Origin: a virus | Virus record (IMG/VR): IMGVR_UViG_3300042890_000947 | Coordinates: 22,230-86,229 of that record | Length of the DNA stretch: 64,000 nucleotides | Direction: 5' to 3' (one strand) | Made by a program: the position numbers and the translations under genes | Part shown: one piece after another, positions 26,533 to 31,938 of the stretch | Layout: each line of letters begins with the position of its first letter | Numbering within the stretch: the first letter of the stretch is position 1 | Notes under the pieces: generated by a model | Seen by the model: only the letters and a program-made list of their open reading frames with translations | Databases searched by the model: none | Told to the model about the DNA's origin: nothing

Positions 26533-26566
26533 CAGCACCCCAGAACCGCTCAGATTTGACAGATTT

Positions 26567-26644
26567 GGAAGCGGCTGGAGACGGGTCTGGAGAGCGGTTG
26601 GTACGATTACGCCAAGCCTCAAACCACCCGTTCCAGCCGCTTCC
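26567..26644 (+). other. Long imperfect hairpin in intergenic region
   Basis: 20-base arm 26567-26586 pairs with 26626-26644 (19 bp, one bulged G), enclosing a 39-base loop in which GGTTGG/CCAAGC-type inner pairing is possible. No T-run follows, so it is not a simple terminator. GC-rich compared with surroundings. Could be a small structured RNA, a processing site or a protein-binding DNA dyad. Confidence 0.5.
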
Positions 26645-26672
26645 TATTGCGTCTGGATTCGACCCAATGATA

Positions 26673-26710
26673 TCAATGACTTAGCCGGACGAGAAATCAA
26701 TGACTTAGCC
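26673..26710 (+). repeat. Direct repeat TCAATGACTTAGCC, two copies, period 24
   Basis: Exact 14-base copies at 26673-26686 and 26697-26710. Lies between the hairpin at 26567 and the promoter at 26749; spacing slightly over two helical turns would suit a dimeric regulator. Nothing else recognised in 26533-26748. Confidence 0.6.
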
Positions 26711-26748
26711 CATGCGGCCAGAGCATAGCAGGTATGCGGAATGAACCC

Positions 26749-26781
26749 TTGAAAATCGGGGTTGCCATCCCCATCTATAGT
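26749..26781 (+). promoter_or_regulatory. Family B promoter-like motif (copy 1)
   Basis: TTGAAA (26749-26754), 21 bases containing GGTTGCCATCCCC, then TATAGT (26776-26781) followed by ATATGATGA. The same arrangement recurs at 30450, 59806 and 59932. An inverted repeat GCATA-GCAGG-TATGC lies just upstream (26723-26737), as at 59932. Confidence 0.6.
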
Positions 26782-26801
26782 ATATGATGACGGAGACTAC
26801 C

Positions 26802-27227
26802 ATGACCCTCGCTGAACACCTCGCTGCCCTCAATGCTGAGAAGCTGGCTTGGATCGCCGAAGATCCCGATAATCGCTGGACTGGTCTTTATGTCGAGGAA
26901 CTCGATTTCTGGGCTGAGATGGGCGTCACGACCGTGGCTCAGTTCAAGCGATACGAAAACGAAAGTTTCTTCTGGGAGATGTACAAGGACGTTACGGGTT
27001 GTCGCCCGCGCCACATCAACCTAAAGGACATGTCCGACGAGGAACTGGAACATGAGATTAACCTTCTCAGCCGCATGATGGAAGACGAAATCAAGCGCGA
27101 GGAAGAATGGCGCGCTCAGGAGATGATCTACATTCAGGAAGACGCTGAGGAAGAAAACATCAAGCGCGATGAAGCTCCGCTTCCGATTGACTATGTGGCT
27201 CACAACTATCAGGATGGATGGCTCTAA
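26802..27227 (+). CDS. Hypothetical acidic protein
   Basis: 141 residues from ATG 26802, which has GGAG upstream; ATG 26784 would lie at the predicted transcription start. MTLAEHLAALNAEKLAWI, then a long Glu-rich helical stretch (DEELEHEINLLSRMMEDEI and following). First gene behind a family B motif. No family recognised. Confidence 0.7.
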   Translation: MTLAEHLAALNAEKLAWIAEDPDNRWTGLYVEELDFWAEMGVTTVAQFKRYENESFFWEMYKDVTGCRPRHINLKDMSDEELEHEINLLSRMMEDEIKREEEWRAQEMIYIQEDAEEENIKRDEAPLPIDYVAHNYQDGWL

Positions 27228-27322
27228 TGGCCCTTGAAATTTTTGTTCGCGTTTCGCTCTTTATTGCGCTAATCGCATATCTTGTCTGGTTCTGGTCAAC
27301 GGTTTATTCGTGGGTGCTCTAA
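27227..27322 (+). CDS. Single-pass membrane peptide (31 aa)
   Basis: TAATG overlap on both sides; MALEIFVRVSLFIALIAYLVWFWSTVYSWVL. Almost entirely a membrane helix. Coupling to neighbours supports it being real. Confidence 0.5.
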   Translation: MALEIFVRVSLFIALIAYLVWFWSTVYSWVL

Positions 27323-27462
27323 TGCTTAGATTTCTACTCGGTATGGTTCTGGGCGCTTCGGCCACGACTGGTCTTGGCTTACAGATTGTGATGGGTACCA
27401 TCGGCTTCGGCTTCATGGCTTGGGGCTTCTATTCAATGCTTATGCATGGAGAATTGGAATGA
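27322..27462 (+). CDS. Small membrane protein (46 aa)
   Basis: TAATG start; two short hydrophobic Gly-rich segments (FLLGMVLGASATTGLGL, IVMGTIGFGFMAWGF). Function unknown. Overlaps next gene by ATGA. Confidence 0.5.
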   Translation: MLRFLLGMVLGASATTGLGLQIVMGTIGFGFMAWGFYSMLMHGELE

Positions 27463-27647
27463 CCGTTTCTGAAAAGATTAAAGCGCGAATTGCGTTTCTG
27501 AAAACTCGGATTTCTAATCTCTCGGAAGATTATGAAGATTATTCCGATGGTAAGATTGCAGCGTTTGAGGAAGATATCAACTTTCTCATAGAAATGCTGG
27601 ATGAAATTGAGTGTAAGGCTCTGAAGGAAGAGGGTTACAATGTTTAG
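27459..27647 (+). CDS. Small helical protein (62 aa)
   Basis: MTVSEKIKARIAFLKTRISNL then an acidic coiled-coil-like tail (EEDINFLIEMLDEIE). GGAG upstream. Function unknown. Confidence 0.6.
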   Translation: MTVSEKIKARIAFLKTRISNLSEDYEDYSDGKIAAFEEDINFLIEMLDEIECKALKEEGYNV

Positions 27648-27897
27648 CACCGATAAAAATGCCTATATGAACGGCTTTCATATGACTTTCGCAAACGGTT
27701 GGACTGTCTCGGTTCAATTCGGCAAGGGTAACTATATCTCGGATCGTGGTCATCACGGCCAGAGTGTAGATGCCGAGATTGCCGCTTGGGACAAGGATGG
27801 CGCTTGGTATCGTTTTGCCGATCAGGGCGATAATGTCAAGGGTTGGGTTAAGGCCGACGAGGTCGCGGACTTCATGGCGATGATAAAGGCAAAGTAA
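27640..27897 (+). CDS. Hypothetical protein (85 aa)
   Basis: Starts inside the previous gene. NGFHMTFANGWTVSVQFGKGNY, then AEIAAWDKDGAWYRF and VKGWVKADEVADFM. Resembles small beta-rich phage proteins; no function assigned. Confidence 0.65.
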   Translation: MFSTDKNAYMNGFHMTFANGWTVSVQFGKGNYISDRGHHGQSVDAEIAAWDKDGAWYRFADQGDNVKGWVKADEVADFMAMIKAK

Positions 27898-28086
27898 ATG
27901 AAAGTTTATGCTGCGGTTGGTCTAACGGCTCGAATTGATTGGGCTTCTAGATCCGATATCAAAATTCTCGGCTACTACAAAACGAGAGAAGGCGCCGAGA
28001 GAAAAATTACAAAGATGAAAGAAAGTAATTCGTGGTACATGGACTGGGAAGAGTTCGGTATTGATGCAATTACAATTGAGGACTAA
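27898..28086 (+). CDS. Hypothetical protein (62 aa)
   Basis: ATG immediately after the upstream stop. KILGYYKTREGAERKITKM, SWYMDWEEFGIDAITIED. No family recognised. Confidence 0.6.
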   Translation: MKVYAAVGLTARIDWASRSDIKILGYYKTREGAERKITKMKESNSWYMDWEEFGIDAITIED

Positions 28087-28091
28087 AACTA

Positions 28092-28601
28092 ATGGACATT
28101 AAGATCATCGGCAAGGCCAAGCACATGTGTAAGGCCGAAATCAAGTTCGCTACCGCCTTCTTTGCCAACTATGTGATGGGTGAGCGTCTAGCCAAAAACC
28201 TTGACTTTGAAATCCGTTTCGAGGATCAGGGTAAGATGGCCGAAGGGCATTGTAATCCTATTGATGCTGAACGGCGTCCTCGTTCGTTTGAGATTGGTAT
28301 CAATCCAAGACTCCAGCGTTATAAGATGCTCCAGTGTCTCGCGCATGAGATGGTTCATGTGAAGCAGTATGCCCGTGGTGAGTTGTCTTCCGAATTGATC
28401 ACCGCGAAGTGGCAGGGTAAGGTCTACAAGATTACCAATTCGTTTGAGGACTATCTCAACTATCCTTGGGAAGTGGAAGCTTATGGGCGTGACCGTTCGC
28501 TCTACCTGTTCTATCAGGTGATGTTGAAGTCGGAAAAGGTCAAGTTCAAGAACGGAAAACTTTACATCGGCGGTAAGCTGATGCGTTTCAACAAGACTTG
28601 A
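28092..28601 (+). CDS. SprT-like zinc metallopeptidase-domain protein
   Basis: 169 residues. CLAHEMVHVKQYARGEL carries the HExxH zinc motif; a downstream YPWEVEAYGRDR supplies the third ligand region, as in SprT/DUF-type phage proteins (W..PWE.EA). SprT/Spartan relatives process DNA-protein crosslinks; here only the fold and zinc site are supported. Confidence 0.72.
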   Translation: MDIKIIGKAKHMCKAEIKFATAFFANYVMGERLAKNLDFEIRFEDQGKMAEGHCNPIDAERRPRSFEIGINPRLQRYKMLQCLAHEMVHVKQYARGELSSELITAKWQGKVYKITNSFEDYLNYPWEVEAYGRDRSLYLFYQVMLKSEKVKFKNGKLYIGGKLMRFNKT

Positions 28602-28626
28602 CAAACCGATTGGATAGTGCTAATAT
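28598..28626 (+). promoter_or_regulatory. Sigma70-like promoter overlapping the SprT-like stop
   Basis: TTGACA (28598-28603), 17 bases with TTGGATAGTG, TAATAT (28621-28626). The spacer resembles those of the promoters at 2168, 4018 and 30199. Predicted start of RNA coincides with the ATG of the next gene. Confidence 0.55.
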
Positions 28627-28632
28627 ATAAAC

Positions 28633-28860
28633 ATGATGACAAAGCAACGGAATATTCAAGTCGGTGATCTGGTTCATGTTCGTACGGAATACAAGTACGG
28701 CGCACGACACAGTGTCTCTATCAAGTCTGGAAGGGTTATTAAAAGTGAGCGACATGATCATAAAGATACTTTTCGTTTATACACTGGCAATCCTCAGTAC
28801 CCCGTTTCTGTTATCGCATTTGAACGGGTCACTGGTATTAAGCTTCGCGAGGTCGCGTAA
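28633..28860 (+). CDS. Small basic protein, SH3-like pattern
   Basis: 75 residues (ATG 28633, or 28636). NIQVGDLVHVRTEYKYGARHS, SGRVIKSERHDHKDTFRLYTG, VIAFERVTGIKL: strands typical of a small beta barrel. No SD is visible, and the promoter places the RNA start at the ATG, so the message may be leaderless. Confidence 0.6.
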   Translation: MMTKQRNIQVGDLVHVRTEYKYGARHSVSIKSGRVIKSERHDHKDTFRLYTGNPQYPVSVIAFERVTGIKLREVA

Positions 28861-29048
28861 TGGTTAGGTCTTATGATGTAGATTTTTATGTTCTTGACAA
28901 TCGTGCTGGATTCATGCTATACTGTTTTGAAGAAGATGATTGTGTCCATGAGCAGTTCTACCGCAATTCGGATGATGCTCACTATGTTGGCCATAAGTTT
29001 CTTGATGGATGTTATGTCAAGGGTTATATTCTTGAGGATGTAGCATAA
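28860..29048 (+). CDS. Hypothetical protein (62 aa)
   Basis: TAATG overlap with previous gene. DVDFYVLDNRAGFMLYCFEEDDCVHEQ. Followed by tRNA-Arg after ten bases. Function unknown. Confidence 0.55.
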   Translation: MVRSYDVDFYVLDNRAGFMLYCFEEDDCVHEQFYRNSDDAHYVGHKFLDGCYVKGYILEDVA

Positions 29049-29058
29049 ATAAAAAACT

Positions 29059-29135
29059 GGTTCCGTAGTTCAACTGGATAGAGCAGTCGCCTTCTAAGCG
29101 ACGAGTTGGGGGTTCGAATCCCTCCGGAACCGCCA
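29059..29135 (+). tRNA. tRNA-Arg(UCU)
   Basis: Acceptor GGTTCCG/CGGAACC, anticodon arm GTCGC-CTTCTAA-GCGAC (TCT), T-loop TTCGAAT, encoded CCA. First gene of the main tRNA cluster. Confidence 0.95.
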
Positions 29136-29136
29136 T

Positions 29137-29219
29137 GTCCCCTTGGTGTAATCGGTAGCCACGGCAGACTTAAAATCTGCTTCTTCGGAGTGCCAGTTCG
29201 AGTCTGGCAGGGGACACCA
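29137..29219 (+). tRNA. tRNA-Leu(UAA)
   Basis: Class II. Acceptor GTCCCCT/AGGGGAC, anticodon arm GCAGA-CTTAAAA-TCTGC, variable arm TTCTTCGGAG, T-loop TTCGAGT, CCA. Follows tRNA-Arg after one base. Confidence 0.95.
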
Positions 29220-29224
29220 ATCAA

Positions 29225-29300
29225 GCGCCTATAGCTCAATGGTTAGAGCTGACGGCTCATAACCGTCTGGTTCCGGGTTCGAATCCTGGTGGGCGCACCA
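29225..29300 (+). tRNA. tRNA with CAU anticodon (Met or Ile2)
   Basis: Acceptor GCGCCTA/TGGGCGC, anticodon arm GACGG-CTCATAA-CCGTC, T-loop TTCGAAT, CCA. 1-72 is G-C, so not an initiator. Could be elongator Met or, if C34 is lysidinylated, Ile for AUA. Three CAU tRNAs occur in the window. Confidence 0.9.
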
Positions 29301-29316
29301 AATAATGAGGAAAGTA

Positions 29317-29532
29317 ATGAGAGTCCAAATGTCTGTTTTTCGTTCCGATGATATGGATCTCAAAGCTATTGTATATTACAATCCTCATAATGATCAGTAT
29401 GAAATCGATTATTGTAAAAATGGATTCTTAGTAACGACCGAATCATATCAAGATCGAGGTCTTATTCATCATGAAGATGCGGCCGAGAACTATGTATATG
29501 GAATCAAAAAGATTGAAGGTAAAATGTCCTAA
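29317..29532 (+). CDS. Hypothetical protein (71 aa)
   Basis: ATG 29317 with AGGAAAG upstream (ATG 29305 is an alternative). MRVQMSVFRSDDMDLKAIVYY, then YEIDYCKNGFLVTTESY. Function unknown. Confidence 0.55.
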   Translation: MRVQMSVFRSDDMDLKAIVYYNPHNDQYEIDYCKNGFLVTTESYQDRGLIHHEDAAENYVYGIKKIEGKMS

Positions 29533-29731
29533 ATGTAAGAAGACTTTCAAAGGAGATGATTATATCGATGCTCTTTTGAATTGTCCGTACTATACATGTG
29601 GACTGAAACAATCTACAGTGAATAATGGCGTGGGTGTTGGTACACAAGAGGGCCTTATAAACCCTTTAGCAGTAGATGACTGTTCTCGACTAGGATCGAA
29701 ACCTAGCACGCCAACCAAATTAGGAAGATGA
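29498..29731 (+). CDS. Possible zinc-ribbon small protein reading through a tRNA gene
   Basis: The frame starting at ATG 29498 encodes KRLKVKCPKCKKTF and LNCPYYTCG, a plausible four-cysteine zinc ribbon, but continues across the whole tRNA gene at 29626-29717 before stopping at 29731. The first ~42 codons look protein-like; the rest is tRNA-derived. No clear SD. May be a real fusion, a gene truncated by a tRNA insertion, or chance. Confidence 0.35.
   Translation: MESKRLKVKCPKCKKTFKGDDYIDALLNCPYYTCGLKQSTVNNGVGVGTQEGLINPLAVDDCSRLGSKPSTPTKLGR
29626..29717 (+). tRNA. Class II tRNA with UAU anticodon
   Basis: Acceptor TGGCGTG/CACGCCA (7 bp), discriminator A, CCA. Short D-arm GTGT-TGGT-ACAC. Anticodon stem AGGG/CCCT plus a C-A mismatch, loop CTTATAA, anticodon TAT. 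Long variable arm (CAGT/ACTG stem) and T-arm CTAGG-ATCGAAA-CCTAG. A long variable arm belongs to Leu, Ser and Tyr tRNAs, whereas UAU would read the Ile codon AUA. The body looks Leu-derived. Confidence 0.7.
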
Positions 29732-29733
29732 AG

Positions 29734-29934
29734 ATGATTACGAAGATGGAAATGAATATCGGTGAGATTTTGGATCTTGCTGCTTGGCTTGAAAAGCACG
29801 GCCTAAAGCGAACACACCGAGTTGTAATCGAACAGGAATGTGGCAACGGTATTGGTACCGCGACACAGGCCAGAGTTAAGACTACTGAATCGGAAGGCAT
29901 CTTTATCGATATCACCGATTATGATGTATGGTGA
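29734..29934 (+). CDS. Hypothetical protein (66 aa)
   Basis: ATG 29734 has AGGAAG seven bases upstream; ATG 29728 is too close to it. MNIGEILDLAAWLEKHGLKR, then VVIEQECGNGIGTATQARVK and EGIFIDITDYDVW, a pattern seen in small phage proteins. Function unknown. Confidence 0.6.
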   Translation: MITKMEMNIGEILDLAAWLEKHGLKRTHRVVIEQECGNGIGTATQARVKTTESEGIFIDITDYDVW

Positions 29935-29938
29935 TGAT

Positions 29939-30118
29939 ATGAACGAATGGCTTGATAAAGGACTTTTCTGTATTGGTTGGGTCAGCTTTATGTGGATTGC
30001 TGATTTGCTTTTGAGTAATACTGGCGTTACGAGTTATGGCGCTCTAATGATTGGTGCTCTATCTATTACAGCGGTAGGACTTATTAAACAATATCGGGCG
30101 AGTGTGGTGAAACGGTAG
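29939..30118 (+). CDS. Small membrane protein whose end overlaps tRNA-Leu
   Basis: 59 residues from ATG 29939: CIGWVSFMWIADLLL and ALMIGALSITAVGL are two membrane helices, basic tail. Its last seven codons, including the TAG stop (30116-30118), lie within the tRNA-Leu(CAA) gene. Confidence 0.5.
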   Translation: MNEWLDKGLFCIGWVSFMWIADLLLSNTGVTSYGALMIGALSITAVGLIKQYRASVVKR

Positions 30119-30179
30119 ACACAGTGGTCTCAAAATCCACCGCGTAAGCATGGGGGTTCAAGTCCCTCCACTCGCACCA
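30098..30179 (+). tRNA. tRNA-Leu(CAA)
   Basis: Class II. Acceptor GCGAGTG/CACTCGC, anticodon loop CTCAAAA in stem GTGG/CCAC, T-arm GGGG-TTCAAGT-CCCT, CCA. Overlaps the end of the upstream membrane protein gene. Confidence 0.92.
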
Positions 30180-30198
30180 AAAATAAATTTTATAATAC

Positions 30199-30229
30199 TT
30201 GACAATCCAGATTGGATGTGATATAAATA
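30199..30229 (+). promoter_or_regulatory. Strong promoter in the tRNA cluster (TTGACA-17-TATAAATA)
   Basis: TTGACA (30199-30204), spacer of 17 ending TTGGATGTGA, TATAAATA (30222-30229). Nearly identical to the hsp20 promoter over the -10 and upstream GGATGTG. Followed by about 175 bases without a convincing gene and then a terminator. Confidence 0.7.
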
Positions 30230-30233
30230 AGAA

Positions 30234-30409
30234 TACAAGTTAATAAGAGAATCGTTCCAACAAAAAATGAAACACCATTATTGCCCCATTGCGAATAATC
30301 AACCAAAAGGTCGTCCATCATGGGCAGGCAACGGGGGTTCTATGATTTGAGTCTTGTTACAGACTTAGATTCTTAAAGAACCCCGATGAGGAAACTCTCG
30401 GGGTTTTTA
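30234..30409 (+). ncRNA. Candidate small RNA between promoter and terminator
   Basis: A strong promoter and a strong terminator bound a ~175-base unit with no gene of normal size. The only open frame is 27 codons from ATG 30268 (MKHHYCPIANN..., ending GGSMI) without an SD. An internal hairpin AGTCT-TGTTAC-AGACT lies near the 3' end. Most simply a small RNA; a micropeptide is the alternative. Confidence 0.5.
30380..30409 (+). terminator. Rho-independent terminator
   Basis: ACCCCGA/TCGGGGT stem continued by GAG/CTC with a GAAA loop and one bulged T, followed by TTTTT. Confidence 0.92.
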
Positions 30410-30449
30410 GTTATGCGAAATAAACATAGCTGCCATGCAAAACAAAACA

Positions 30450-30482
30450 TTGAAAAACAGACTTGCAGGCATTATCTATAGT
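30450..30482 (+). promoter_or_regulatory. Family B promoter-like motif (copy 2)
   Basis: TTGAAA (30450-30455), 21 bases with ACTTGCAGGC, TATAGT (30477-30482) followed by ATGTGA. A related CATAGCTGCCATGC sequence lies just upstream. Precedes the 64-residue protein at 30511. Confidence 0.55.
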
Positions 30483-30510
30483 ATGTGAGAGATTGAGAGA
30501 AGGAGGGGCG

Positions 30511-30705
30511 ATGCTTCACTTCGTAGGGTTTAAAGGCGACGAATACCTTCGGGCTTGTCGCGTGTTTGGTTTACCAGATTTCATCCATCCGGGATGGGAT
30601 CTTCGTGCTCGACGGGAGATAACTCCCGATGATACCGTTGTCTTTGCTACTGGCTCTTTTAATCAGGAGCCGCGTAGTCGATCCTTTAGTGATCTCAAAG
30701 AATAA
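30511..30705 (+). CDS. Conserved small phage protein (64 aa)
   Basis: ATG 30511 with a perfect AGGAGG six bases upstream. FVGFKGDEYLRACRVFGLPDFIHPGWDLRARREI, then DDTVVFATG: a conserved pattern found in many phages, function unknown. Confidence 0.75.
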   Translation: MLHFVGFKGDEYLRACRVFGLPDFIHPGWDLRARREITPDDTVVFATGSFNQEPRSRSFSDLKE

Positions 30706-30735
30706 CGGCTTGCTGATTTACATTGTTAAGTTCCT

Positions 30736-30850
30736 AGAGATAACGAAAGTTATCTCTTCCGAGACACACCAGACAGGACGACAGGTTGGTTCGAAACGTC
30801 TGCGTCCGATACTAGCTTATCGAACTAAACTAGCTGGTGTGTCGCGGAAG
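30736..30850 (+). ncRNA. Structured RNA element upstream of tRNA-Asn
   Basis: Hairpin AGAGATAAC-GAAA-GTTATCTCT (30736-30757) is followed by a 17-position helix: 30756-30772 pairs with 30834-30850 with a single A-G mismatch. Inside, GGACG-A-CAG (30776-30784) pairs with CTGCGTCC (30800-30807). Not a tRNA and no T-run, so not a terminator. Unknown function. Confidence 0.55.
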
Positions 30851-30863
30851 TGATAAGTTTTAT

Positions 30864-30940
30864 TCCCTTGGAGCCGGGTTGGTACCGGCACCTGACTGTT
30901 AATCAGGCCGTTATAGGTTCGAATCCTATTAAGGGAGCCA
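30864..30940 (+). tRNA. tRNA-Asn(GUU)
   Basis: Acceptor TCCCTTG/TAAGGGA, anticodon arm CCTGA-CTGTTAA-TCAGG, T-arm ATAGG-TTCGAAT-CCTAT, discriminator G, CCA. Confidence 0.95.
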
Positions 30941-30944
30941 ATAT

Positions 30945-31019
30945 GCGGGTATAGCTCAGAGGTAGAGCGTCACGTTGCCAACGTGAATGTCGTGGGTTCG
31001 ATCCCCATTTCCCGCTCCA
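30945..31019 (+). tRNA. tRNA-Gly(GCC)
   Basis: Acceptor GCGGGTA/TTCCCGC (one T-T mismatch), anticodon arm TCACG-TTGCCAA-CGTGA, T-loop TTCGATC, CCA. Confidence 0.93.
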
Positions 31020-31023
31020 ATAC

Positions 31024-31098
31024 GCGCCAGTAGCTCAGTGGTAGAGCAGCGGTCTCTTAAACCGACGGTCAAGAGTTCAATTCTCTTCTGGCACACCA
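31024..31098 (+). tRNA. tRNA-Lys(CUU)
   Basis: Acceptor GCGCCAG/CTGGCAC (C2-A71 mismatch), anticodon loop CTCTTAA in CGGT/ACCG stem, T-loop TTCAATT, CCA. Confidence 0.9.
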
Positions 31099-31104
31099 AT
31101 CCAT

Positions 31105-31178
31105 GGTCTTGTAGTGAATGGATATCACACCTCTCTGTCTAAGAGGAGTAACGAGTTTGAGCCTCGTCAAGATCGCCA
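31105..31178 (+). tRNA. tRNA-Asp(GUC)
   Basis: Acceptor GGTCTTG/CAAGATC (one G-U), anticodon arm CCTCT-CTGTCTA-AGAGG, discriminator G, CCA. T-loop TTGAGCC is slightly atypical. Confidence 0.88.
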
Positions 31179-31189
31179 ATAACAGCCCA

Positions 31190-31370
31190 CCTCTTGACAA
31201 TGTGGGTGCCTGACATACGGGCTTGGGGAGAGATATAAAGTATTAAGATATGAAACTCCTCCACCATTTAGTACGCCGAGCATCCTTCGGGATACGCTGG
31301 GTAGGGTTGACGGCACCCTCGCAGTACGAAAGCCGTTATTCTATTAGCGACACAGTGTAACGCTACAGTT
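31190..31370 (+). ncRNA. Intercistronic region with several hairpins
   Basis: No gene. Hairpins visible: ATCC-TTCG-GGAT (near 31272), AGGGT-TGACGGC-ACCCT (near 31307), both inside a GTAC/GTAC-bounded block, and TAGCG/CGCTA near 31340-31360 followed by a short T-run. May be a structured RNA or a processing region between tRNA-Asp and the endonuclease VII gene. Confidence 0.35.
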
Positions 31371-31371
31371 T

Positions 31372-31401
31372 TATAAATACTCTCAAAAGGAGTATTCTAT
31401 G
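31372..31401 (+). promoter_or_regulatory. Late-type promoter core inside an SD-sequestering hairpin
   Basis: TATAAATA (31372-31379) overlaps the 5' arm of a 7-bp hairpin AATACTC (31376-31382) / GAGTATT (31390-31396). The 3' arm contains the SD (GGAG) of the ATG at 31399. T4 gene 49, which also encodes endonuclease VII, is known to be controlled by just such a hairpin and an embedded late promoter. Confidence 0.65.
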
Positions 31402-31719
31402 AAAATCTGTAAACACTGTGGAGAAGAACACAACATGCGCGGCCTATCGTGTAGAGTTTGTAAGGACAATCTGTATAACTATAACATGAACAGAAATGAT
31501 GTTCTTACTCTACATGAGAGTCAAAATGGCAAATGTGCTTTGTGTGATAAAGAAGTTAAGATGTTTAATGGTGGTAGTTACAAAAGCGGTAACGTTGACC
31601 ATTGCCATAAAAATGGAACAGTAAGAGGCATACTTTGCCATCAATGTAACACTTTCGTTGGTTACATGGAAAATAAAGTTCCGTTCTATAAGTTAAAAAG
31701 TTATCTGGGTGTAGCGTAA
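31399..31719 (+). CDS. 49: Recombination endonuclease VII (T4 gp49-like)
   Basis: 106 residues, shorter than T4 gp49 (157). N-terminal CKHCGEEHNMRGLSCRVCK gives one Cys pair set; CALCDKEVKMF, VDHCHKNGTVRGILCHQCNTFVGYMEN is the endonuclease VII His-Cys core. Resolves branched DNA before packaging. The T4 C-terminal dimerization/specificity part seems reduced. The last five codons overlap tRNA-Pro. Confidence 0.85.
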   Translation: MKICKHCGEEHNMRGLSCRVCKDNLYNYNMNRNDVLTLHESQNGKCALCDKEVKMFNGGSYKSGNVDHCHKNGTVRGILCHQCNTFVGYMENKVPFYKLKSYLGVA

Positions 31720-31782
31720 TCTGGTTATCGCGTCTGCTTTGGGAGCAGAAGACTGAGGGTTCAAATCCTTCCACCCAGACCA
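31705..31782 (+). tRNA. tRNA-Pro(UGG)
   Basis: Acceptor CTGGGTG/CACCCAG with the C1-G72 pair typical of Pro, anticodon arm TCTGC-TTTGGGA-GCAGA with G37, T-loop TTCAAAT, CCA. Its 5' strand overlaps the end of the endonuclease VII gene. Confidence 0.93.
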
Positions 31783-31856
31783 ATTTAGTAAGCCCCTAAA
31801 GGGAACGCCGGGTCACTCCCGAGCCGAAGCGAAGGAAACTTCGCCGAGTTTTAAAA

Positions 31857-31935
31857 CAGTGTGTAGGGGAGTCTGGCCGTCCCCACTACCCTTGGAAGGT
31901 AGGGATCGGTGGTTCAAATCCACCTACACTGACCA
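31857..31935 (+). tRNA. tRNA-Pro(UGG)-like, second copy
   Basis: Acceptor CAGTGTG/TACACTG (C1-G72), D-stem GGGG/CCCC, anticodon arm CTACC-CTTGGAA-GGTAG (anticodon TGG), class I variable loop, T-arm GGTGG-TTCAAAT-CCACC, CCA. Position 37 is A rather than the G37 needed for m1G in Pro tRNAs. A GCGAAG-GAAA-CTTCGC hairpin precedes it (near 31830). Confidence 0.8.
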
Positions 31936-31938
31936 ATC

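Noticed and set aside
26673-26710. CRISPR-like repeat
   Set aside because: Only two 14-base copies with a 10-base spacer and no neighbouring cas genes; no CRISPR array was found anywhere in the window.
31783-31856. Terminator at GCGAAG-GAAA-CTTCGC before the second tRNA-Pro
   Set aside because: The hairpin is good but the following GAGTTTT run is short and the tRNA transcript must continue; probably a processing hairpin.
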